64,000 nucleotides of DNA from positions 19,104,001 to 19,168,000 of the forward strand of contig AP031358.1 in the NCBI GenBank assembly GCA_037833965.1. Direction: 5' to 3'. Position numbers and translations under genes: made by a program. This DNA comes from Marchantia polymorpha subsp. ruderalis (taxonomy: Eukaryota > Streptophyta > Marchantiopsida > Marchantiales > Marchantiaceae). Below the pieces are notes generated by a model. That model was not told the origin of the DNA. It ran no database searches and was given only the letters and a program-made list of their open reading frames with translations. Shown here piece by piece: positions 52,731 to 61,300 of the stretch; positions within the stretch are counted from its first letter, which is position 1, and every line of letters begins with the position of its first letter.

Positions 52731-52785
52731 AACCCCGTCACCCTCATCTAACTCCCGTCGCGGGCGGACGACAAGAGCCACGACA

Positions 52786-52833
52786 CGAGGAGGGGCGACC
52801 GGCGCCACCCAGCGGCCCGGTCGCCCCTCCTCG
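52786..52833. repeat. 17-bp perfect GC-rich hairpin upstream of COG4
   Basis: CGAGGAGGGGCGACCGG (52786-52802) pairs exactly with 52817-52833 across a 14-nt loop. A second stem (TCGATGT 52832-52838 with ACATCGA 52859-52865) overlaps its end by two bases, and a third (CTTCGAT/ATCGAAG, about 52870-52890) follows. The cluster lies between the tandem array and the COG4 leader. Confidence 0.8.
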
Positions 52834-52899
52834 ATGTGTTGCCTGGCTCCCGGTGGAAACATCGACACGCCTTCGATCCCTCGCATCGAAGATCGTCGC

Positions 52900-53426
52900 T
52901 CGGAGATGGCGGGGCTCGCGCGCTCGGGCTCGGATGCGCGACTGTGACGAGAATTTCCCCATCTTCCGATCGGGTGGAGGTTGCTGAGGCAGGAGGTCGA
53001 TCGGTCGATCGGTGCAGTGGCAGCGCGGTCTGAAATTTGGCCTCCAATCGTTCGCTCTTTTCTTCTTCTTCTTCATCATCTTTCGCATTTCCACGAAATT
53101 TTCATTTTCGTTTCATTGGTTGCGTTGGCAGTAGTTGAGAATTCAGTCTGTCCGTGTGTCGGCCGATCGGGGGTGGCATTTATGGGGGCCCGTCGCTGGT
53201 CAGAGTTGATGAGGATTTCGTTTCTTTGAGGGAGGGCATGGAGCTTTTGTAGCTTCTTTAGCTTTAGCTGTTGCAGCGAGCGAGAGATTGCGCGGCCTCG
53301 GACATTGAGCGCGGCGGCGTAGACTGAGGGAGGGAGAGAGAGAGAGAGAGAAAGAGAGAGCTTGTGAATTACAGAGTCCGCGAGCGTCCAGGGTCTTGAT
53401 CCTGCTTGCCTCGAAAAGGCGGCAAG
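52900..53426 (+). promoter_or_regulatory. Probable promoter and 5' leader of COG4
   Basis: Sequence upstream of the COG4 ATG. It ends with a sense-strand GA tract (about 53326-53361) about 65 bp before the start codon. No TATA box is evident. Confidence 0.4.
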
Positions 53427-55767
53427 ATGTTGGAGCAGATCAAGACGCTGACCGACATCGGGGCTATGACCCGGCTCTTGCATGAGAGCATCGCGTATGG
53501 GAGGAGCATTGATGACGAGTTGGAGGTTCTGCTGTCTCAGCGGTATGATCTTGAGAAGAAGCTCTTAGGGCTTCAGAAATCGTCCGAGGTTTTAGAGTTA
53601 GTGCGCTCTGATTCGGATGTAATGCTGTCAAGCGTGAGATCGACCTGTGCCCTAGCTGATCACGTCAGTGGCAAAGTCAGGGAGTTGGATTTGGCGCAAT
53701 CTCGTGTTCAGGCTACATTGGCGAGGATTGATGTGATCGTCGATCGCACGAATTGTATAGACGGAGCCAAACAGGCTCTCGAAACAGAAGACTACGAATC
53801 TGCAGCCAAGTACGTGGAGCGCTTCCTGGAGCTGGACGCCCAGTACACCGTCTCCAATTCAGACGAAGCGAATGGCGAAGGTAGAGACACAGTCTCGGAG
53901 CCGAGGAGGCAGCTGCTGGAGTCGAAACAGAAGTTAGAGGAAGTGATCAGGAAGAAGCTGGCTTTGGCAGTAGAGGCTCGGGATCATACGAGCGTCGTGA
54001 GATTTGTCAAACTCTTCCCTTCACTGGAGCTTCAGGAGGAAGGATTGCGGCTGTATGTGGATTATCTGCGAAAAGTCATTGCCCTAAGAGCGAGAAATGA
54101 GTACGAGGGTATTGTGGAGATTCTGGAGCAAGCAGAAGGAAACACCGGTGATTTCGTGGGAGGGCTTAATAATCTGTTCAACTACATTGCGACATCGATC
54201 GAAGACAATGAAGACCTTCTACGCACCTTCTCTGGCGAAGATGGCATCGTCTTCGCTATCCAGGAGCTCCAGCAAGAATGCAACCTCAGGGGACCTGTTA
54301 TTCTGAAGAAATACAGCGAACATCGAAAGTTTTCGAAGCTGAGCAAAGAAATTGCCAATCAGAGCAAGAATATTATGTCGGTGGGTGGCTATGAAGGACC
54401 TGACCCTAGAGATATCGCCGTGTATTTGGAGGAATTGCAGGTTTTGATACAGACGAGCGAGGACTACATTCACTACATGATTCAGAAGATGAGAGAGGCT
54501 GGCTCTGCTGGCGCTCAACTGAGCCCAAGGGCTGCCAATGGTTTCAAATCTGGAGCATTTGGTCGTTCGGTACAGGAACTGACGGGGTATTATGTCGTTC
54601 TAGAGGAGTACTTTATGGAAGAAAACGTTAGAAAGGCGATTAAGATCGATGAGTTTGTGCCGGATGCACAGACTACTTCGATGGTCGACGATTGCTTCTA
54701 CGTCCTCCAAACATGCTCCAGAAGGGCAGTGTCCACTGCCAACTCGCAAGCAGTGCTTGCCACGTTGAATCACGTTATTGACATACTCAACAATGAATAC
54801 AAGGAGGCACTTTTAAGAAAGATCAACCTCCCAAACCTCGCAATTAGGCTCTTCAGTGCAGGAGTTGGCTCTGCAAAGACCGGCACAGAGGTAGCAGCCG
54901 CCCTCAACAATGTGGACATCAGCGCCGAGTATGTCATCAAGCTCAAACACGAAATCGAAGAACACTGCATGGAGGTGAGTTTAACTATCGAAGTGAGACA
55001 GGACTGCAACAACACACTTCATATTGTGCTGTGTTACTGAAAACAGTTGGTTGAAAACTACTGAACTTCGAACCTGCCCATGGATATTTGAGGCCCCTGT
55101 GATAGACATTCATCGTTATTGTTGTGGTTGTTTGCAGACATTCGCTGGGCCTGGCGAAAGAGAGAAGATAAAATCATGTCTCTCGGAACTGTCAGAAACA
55201 AGCACGGCTCTCAGACAATTGGGCAATGGAGGCCTGGAGCAGCTCGCCAATGCCATAATACCACGACTCCGGGGCATTCTGGACGTCGTTGGACCTGTTA
55301 GTTATGAATTGACCGAGGCCCAATATGCAGAGAACGAGGTGAACGACCCCTGGGTTCAGAAGTTGCTGCATCTGGTGGACGGGAATGTCGCATGGCTGCA
55401 ACCATTGCTCACGAGCAACAATTATGACTCTCTAGTTCACCTGATTATCGACTTTCTGGTCAAACGCTTGGAAGCAATTATGGTCCAGAAACGCTTCAAC
55501 CAGTTGGGCGGCCTACAGCTCGACCGGGATGCCAGAACTCTTGTGGGTCACTTCTCAGGAATGACTCAGCGAACTGTACGTGACAAATTCGCCCGGCTCA
55601 CGCAGATGGCAACCATCCTCAACTTAGAGAAGGTGTCTGAAATTCTTGACTACTGGGGTGAGAATTCGGGTCCCATGACTTGGCGCCTCACCACCACCGA
55701 AGTCCGCCGCACATTGAGTCTTCGAGTAGACTTCAAGCCAGAGTCCATAGCTGCTTTGAAGTTATAG
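53427..55767 (+). CDS. COG4: Conserved oligomeric Golgi complex subunit 4
   Basis: Two coding exons, 53427-54974 and 55138-55767, with one 163-bp phase-0 intron (donor GTGAGT, acceptor TTTGCAG), giving 725 aa. COG4 belongs to lobe A of the COG tether, which captures retrograde vesicles at Golgi cisternae and works with SNAREs and Sly1-type proteins. Matches to the plant family run end to end: LTDIGAMTRLLHESIAYGRS near the N-terminus, SGKVRELDLAQSRVQATL, DYESAAKYVERFLELD (about residue 122), GEDGIVFAIQELQQEC, ENVRKAIKIDEFVPDAQTTS and HEIEEHCMEV at the exon junction. Exon 2 has AENEVNDPWVQKLL, LQPLLTSNNYDS, SGMTQRTVRDKFARLTQMAT and a C-terminus ending FKPESIAALKL. The N-terminus is about 30 residues shorter than in angiosperm copies, which carry a variable extension. 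The ATG follows GGCAAG and begins MLEQIKTLTD. Confidence 0.96.
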
Positions 55768-57185
55768 TTTTGACCGCAACTGGCCTGTCTGCCTCGAGAC
55801 ACATGTTTCAAGAGCTTCGTTGGTCATAACTGACATCTACATACCTGCTGATGAAAGAAGACGAGGTCAGCTTGTGCAGGCCGAGTGTCCCCAAGTCAGA
55901 TATCGTTGTGGAAACGTGCGTACACAGCTAGAGGATAGAAACTTGTTCACTTCTCGTCTCGAAAAATTGCTGATCAAGAGAGGTGAAGAACTATGTAAAT
56001 ACATTTTTTAAAGCAAATTCCAAGGCATGAAACCGCAATCAAACGTACGGTCTAGCGTTGCCGACGACGACGATAGATGTGGAGGTCATGAATTATCCAG
56101 GAAATAAATACAGAGTATCAACTGTCATCCTCGGTCGCTGGCTTAATAGGGCGACACGGTGCTGATCAAATTGACAGCCTCTGCTCAAGAATTAGTTCCA
56201 GTGGTCGTGGTGCTTGGCAATCATCTACATCACAACCAGAATGATCGTTGCGAATGGGTATGACAAATTGTAATTGCAGGCAAACTCTCTGTCAGCTGGA
56301 CGGTGTTCTAATCCTCTGTCCATTTTTCACCCGGGGTGTATTCGATAATATTGCTTACGGCTTTGATTTGACTACCTGCAATGTAACCGAAACGATGGAT
56401 GCTGGGGTTCCGCTGGTGGAGGATGGCTCAGAGTACCTTTTCTACCCTGACTGTGACGCATGAAAGTTAAGGTTCAAAATGATGATAATCTTCCGTGAAA
56501 AACAGTACCTTCATGTACGTCTGACAGTATTGTATTGTGTCAACAATACGAGTAGGATGTATCTTTTGTTGCGACTCGCTTAGTTGCACAAACTTTTACA
56601 AACGGCCGTACTGCCAGGTGTCAGGGATCCCAGTTTCTTTCTCCTCTTTCTTTCTTTCTTCATACTTCCTTCGGGCTGCCCCGGATCAGCCGGATTTTAT
56701 CTTAGTTTTGGGAACGGGGAGGCGGAGCGCTTTGCGGAGAGGGTCGGCGGACCCTACATTCCGGCAACCATGTAGAGGCCATCAACCGGATAAAATTCCA
56801 ACAACCATGTAGAAGAGAGGTCGTCACTGTAGAGGCCGCAACGTTGTATCTAGTGCGTTGCAATGATCTGCGCCGTAAAAATGATCGCAGTCGTGTCGTG
56901 GAACGTTGCGGGAACTAAAACTAAACTGCAAGAGGTATGGCTCAGATGGAATCCCTAATTTTCAAACTGTAATATTTGTAATCAAACGGTGATAACAAAT
57001 TGAGGCGACGAAATTTTAAGCGGCAAAGATTAGGGTTTTTGAAAATAGAATCACATCAATATTCTCCAGCTTGTCGTTTCGACGTCGCTCTTGGGTGCCA
57101 GTGTCAGTGCTTTGAGGAGCTCGTGCCAGAGCTCGTGCTTGTACTTTTCTTGTCATTTCAGGTGCTTTTGCAGGTGTGGTGACAG
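55768..57185 (+). other. COG4 3' UTR and intergenic DNA
   Basis: The part after the TAG is probably 3' UTR; an AATAAA motif occurs at about 56103. Further right there are only short frames without recognisable motifs. Confidence 0.45.
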
Positions 57186-58721
57186 CATGGCGGCAGATGG
57201 ATTGTGCAGGACCCACCTTATGATGGCCCTTTCAATTCGTTAATGTTGAATTGGTCAAATGGGACGGCCTACATCAAAAGCTCGAGGCTTAACGATTTTG
57301 TTTCGGGAGAGGGATCTTGTCATAGTGATGCGAAGACAGAATTTGTGACACGTTGCTCATACAAGGGTGGAGGTACTAGGCACAATTGGGAATCGTATGC
57401 AATGTATTATTGCAAGTATGGTACTCCAGAAAGGGGCAAGAAGAGTATGCTTTCCTCGAATTTTATTCAAGATCCATCAACAAAGGCAAAATTTGGTCCT
57501 GGCAGCAGGAATAGACTAGATCATGATTCGCATCACAAGGGCTGTCAGTGCAGGTTTAGTGCCATTAAACTGTTGTCTAATGATCACATTCCACCAGGAA
57601 TCACAAAATTGATATACAAGCATAGAAGACACGTAAATGCTGTAGGTGTAGCTTGTCATGGCCCAGCGTGTTTGGATAGTGTTGGCTTGCCATCTCAAAT
57701 GGCGCGCAATTTATCCTCTGAATGCAGGTAACGTCATATTTGTTACATTTTCAATGTATTTGTTTATCGTTCACAGTCAATCTCCCGTCATATTTGTAAT
57801 ATCTACAATAAGTTTGTTGTTATTACAGTTTGTAATAACAACAAACTGCTTTGACACCAAGCAAGCACGTTGTCTAATATTTTCTATGTTCTTATGCCAG
57901 GGAGTGGGTTGAATGCGAGTTAAGAAGAGGTTTAACTCCTCCACAAATTCTCATGCGTGCTGCAAAAGCACTGTTCTAAAATCATCAGCGCTTAGGCTAT
58001 GTGCAAGGGACCCCTATTAAAGATCATTATATCACATCTGCCGATGTGTATAATATCAAATTGGAACTGGACAAAGAAACTTGGAGAAGGCATGCTAATG
58101 ATAGAATTAGCACAGAATTATGGATGAAAGCGAATTCATCTCAAGTTGTTTTGTATCAGGCACCAAAAAGTGATACATTTAAACCATTGAGGCTTGCTGT
58201 TACAAGACCCTTGCTCCTAGATTGGTTGCTAAAACATGGAAATGGAGGTTGTGTTGCTATAGATGGAACGCATGGCACGCAGAAGTATAAGGTAATATTC
58301 TACTTGTCCATTTTGATGTTTTTATCATCAGGGTCCCATGATTATGTATATTCTACCTTACTATTTGCAATCTCTGCAAGATATTTGAAAAAAAGACGGT
58401 TTGGAGCTTTAACCAGTCCTGTAAGACATTATTGAACGTCTCAATGTGTGCTGTATATGTTGTTTTATATACCTTGATCACGTCTAAATTATCAAGACAT
58501 AAAAATAGCGAATCATTCATTTGTATCAGGTTTAGCTTAGTATCAATGAAGATGAATACTTTGTAGACGATTGCTAGCAGCAAACTGATACGTTTATTTC
58601 ATTTTTTGCAATGCAGTATCCACTGTACACCCTAATGGTGTTTGACGAATATGAACACGAACATCCTACTGTTTTTGGATTCCTCGAAAGAGAAGAAACA
58701 GAAGATCTCGTGGATTTATAA
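57186..58721 (+). pseudogene. MULE/FAR1-like transposase remnant
   Basis: Three blocks joined by phase-consistent GT-AG introns: about 57186-57727, 57901-58291 and 58617-58721. Block 1 has RHNWESYAMYYCKYG and GCQCRF...YKHRRHVN, a C/C/H/H layout like the FLYWCH/WRKY-GCM1 finger ahead of MULE transposases. Block 2 carries CREWVECELRRGLTPPQIL, then an in-frame TAA at 57977-57979, and reads on in the same frame to VAIDGTHGTQKYK, which fits the first catalytic Asp region of a MULE DDE domain. Block 3 continues with YPLYTLMVFDEYEHEHPTVF and stops at 58719. The rest of the DDE domain is absent, and no ATG leads the first block. The element is therefore broken by a nonsense codon and truncation. The superfamily call is from motif recognition only. 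Confidence 0.65.
57811..57847. repeat. 16-bp perfect hairpin in an intron of the transposase remnant
   Basis: AGTTTGTTGTTATTAC (57811-57826) pairs exactly with GTAATAACAACAAACT (57832-57847) across a 5-nt loop, within the first intron. Confidence 0.85.
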
Positions 58722-59585
58722 TCTGCAGCGAAGAAGATGGCCCAGCATTATATCCTATGATATTAGTGTGCCTATGAGTTTGATGAAACTTATTAAACTG
58801 ATGTGGAATGGCAGAGCAAGATAGTGAAAACTAGTAGTTTGATGATCTTTGATTTATTGATGAAAAAAAATACTTACCTGTAATGTGTTTTATTCTACTA
58901 AGAAATGTCACTGCTTGTTGAATTTTTAAATTATTCAGTAAATATCAACATTTATATATAAAAAAAAGTGTATTTTGGTCACTCTTTCACTCAATAGTGT
59001 ATTAACAACTGTGCTCATTTTGGTCCTTTATAATATGACAAGTCGACGAAAATGGCCAACTTTATCTGCTAGACTAGAAAGCTATTGATTCGAGTGGAAT
59101 GGAACACGCGAGGCGGTTCATCTGTAACAAATAAATTCAGAAAACTAGACAGACCTAGGAAGCACAGGAACAAGAGAAAAAGCATTGCAGTTGTAATATG
59201 TGCCACACTGCGAAAGTGTGCAAAAGTAGTGGGAGCATTGGTTGCATAGTGTAGGATAGAGTTATAGAGTTATAGGCCAACTTTCCTGTATCGAGAGATG
59301 TGAAGTCTTCCTTGCCTACGTTCTCTGAGCTCTTCTCTGATGTACAACTTTAGAGTCCTCCGAAGAAGTCTTTGAGCTCGTCTGTACAGATATGAGACCA
59401 AACACTATAAAACTAAACTGCTTATATATATTTATATTTACACAGACGAAGGATTCAGAAGTACAGCGGAAAACTTGGATTCACGTAAGGTCGTAAGAGC
59501 TTGAGCCTCACGGAAAACCAAATCTCGTATTCCCACTAAAGCAGATCGAGGTCTGCTTTGATTGCAAGATCAACCAGGTCCGTGG

Positions 59586-59607
59586 GTCAGTGGAGTTCTC
59601 CACTGAC
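59586..59607. repeat. 10-bp palindrome
   Basis: GTCAGTGGAG and CTCCACTGAC flank a central TT. Confidence 0.8.
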
Positions 59608-60008
59608 TTCTGAAGCCCAATCCTTTGCTCTTGTACATAGTTTACAGACTGTTGCAGTTGTATAATATGTCACTAATTTGCAATTCGAATGAAATATATG
59701 GCCAGATTTCCTGCAATATGCAAATCGCAGTGGAAGTGTCACCACTTGTATCCCACATTTTAGACGCAGTACAGCGTCTACAGAAATAATTTTCCTTCAC
59801 TTTCCACTGAACGGTTCATACTCGAATGTGCGTATTAATTTGCCGTTCAAGATTTAGATCTTGCTTTTGTTGCTTTAGGATGGCATGCTGCGTATCTCAA
59901 TCGTGGACCACTGCAGCTGCCGCGCACTTTTCTTAGATCGTCAGAGAGACGGGAGACTTCTCCAAAATCTAACTAGTTGAACATCGAAGTAAATCTTCAA
60001 TCATCACC

Positions 60009-60218
60009 ATGAAAGAAGCCCAAAGCTACGGTGGTCAATCATGTGTTGACCACCGTAGTGTATATGACACTCACTCATTCATTGTACGAGCGATCAGAGA
60101 GCTAACCGGGACACTGGCCCTCCGGAGCAATTCTGTAACGAACATTTACAACTATGAGCTCACCAGGACACTGGCCCTCCGGAGCATCTCTGTAACGAAC
60201 ATCAACATTAACTCCTAG
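60009..60218 (+). other. Small open frame with a 19-codon tandem duplication
   Basis: A 69-codon ATG-started frame. Copies of a 57-bp unit begin at 60099 and 60156 and encode ELTGTLALRSNSVTNIYNY and ELTRTLALRSISVTNININ. The period is a multiple of three and most differences are single bases. The 5' part includes the 13-bp hairpin at 60026. No family is recognised. Coding status is doubtful: it may just be duplicated non-coding DNA. Confidence 0.25.
60026..60058. repeat. 13-bp perfect hairpin
   Basis: CTACGGTGGTCAA (60026-60038) pairs exactly with TTGACCACCGTAG (60046-60058) across a 7-nt loop. Confidence 0.85.
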
Positions 60219-61300
60219 TTGGGATGGGGTGTGCTTATGCTAGAAAGGTTGGTTGCTGCAAGTTCAATAGAGTTTTATGCATATCTTTAGCTGAGCTTCA
60301 TCATCCTCAAGCTCCATCTTGACGAATTCTTAACATATCTTTTTGCAGAAACACTCACTACTACGCCAACTCTTTTCTGTGTACGGTCAGGTATCTAAAA
60401 CTGTCAAACAGGTGTGGAGGAGTTCTAAACGTTTTCTTTCTGTTCATATACTTTTGTCCAGACTTCCCATATCATTATTCTAGTTACTTCTAAAATTGAT
60501 GCTAATTACACCATTTTAGAATTAGAGTAACTTGTGTTTTTGCACATTAAGTAAATGCAGTGGTCTCTCTTTGATGACTGTTTTACTGTCCGTTAGTCAA
60601 CAGTTGTACATAGAGAATTGTGAAGTAGAGTTTTGATTTCATTCTTATGATATAACGTGCATGCTTGTTGCTCATTTAGGACTTTCTTTCCGCCGGCCAC
60701 GCTACTGCTTAGACTTAGGATGTTGATTTCCAGCGTACAATATGTTTCTTGATCTATCACGACATTTCTTTGTTTACAGATGAGTTATCATCCTGGGATC
60801 ATCTATAGGAGTACTTATAAAACTTCATGAATTATGCACAGGTTCTTCACAGTCTTACTGAGGGTAGCACTCCTTCTTAGGAGCTCATCGCCACTGTTAA
60901 AAAGTTATACGAGACTAAGCTGCAGGTACGCATTGATCAACTTCCTGTCAAAAGCTGGGACTACAGACAATTCATAGACTAGACATCTCAGTTAGTTTTG
61001 CCTGTGTTGCTGTACAGCACAATGGATTCTAATGTGACAGTTTACATTATCTTTTGTAGCAAGGTACATACAATTTGTATCTCTTGTGATTTACTCTATG
61101 TTCTTTGACATCAGATAATTGGAAGGCCGCCCTTAGTAGGAACATGTAGATTTTTATACAGTAGTTACGGCACAACACCAAGAGCACAGTTTGGGTGGAA
61201 CTTCATTCAATATCTTCAAGAATTTGTTGACTGAATACAATGCTTATTCGTATTGGTTTATTGAACCTTGACAGAAGACTCTTGTTGCGAGCGAGCGATC

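Larger units (their letters stand above)
58722..61300. other. Intergenic with small hairpins and a 57-bp tandem duplication
   Basis: No recognisable gene. Short inverted repeats occur at 59538-59559 (8 bp), 59586-59607 (10 bp), about 59761-59780 (7 bp) and 60026-60058 (13 bp). A small open frame with an internal repeat is described separately. Confidence 0.5.

Noticed and set aside
52369-52747. Minus-strand frames with a repeated peptide SISSESAEHIVNLIIIHMP
   Set aside because: They come from the tandem array. Unit lengths 132, 127 and 121 do not all keep frame, and there is no start or family context.
52839-52860. TGCCTGGCTCCC, the first 12 nt of miR160
   Set aside because: The remaining bases disagree (GGTGGAA instead of TGTATGCCA) and no opposite arm matching a miR160 star is nearby.
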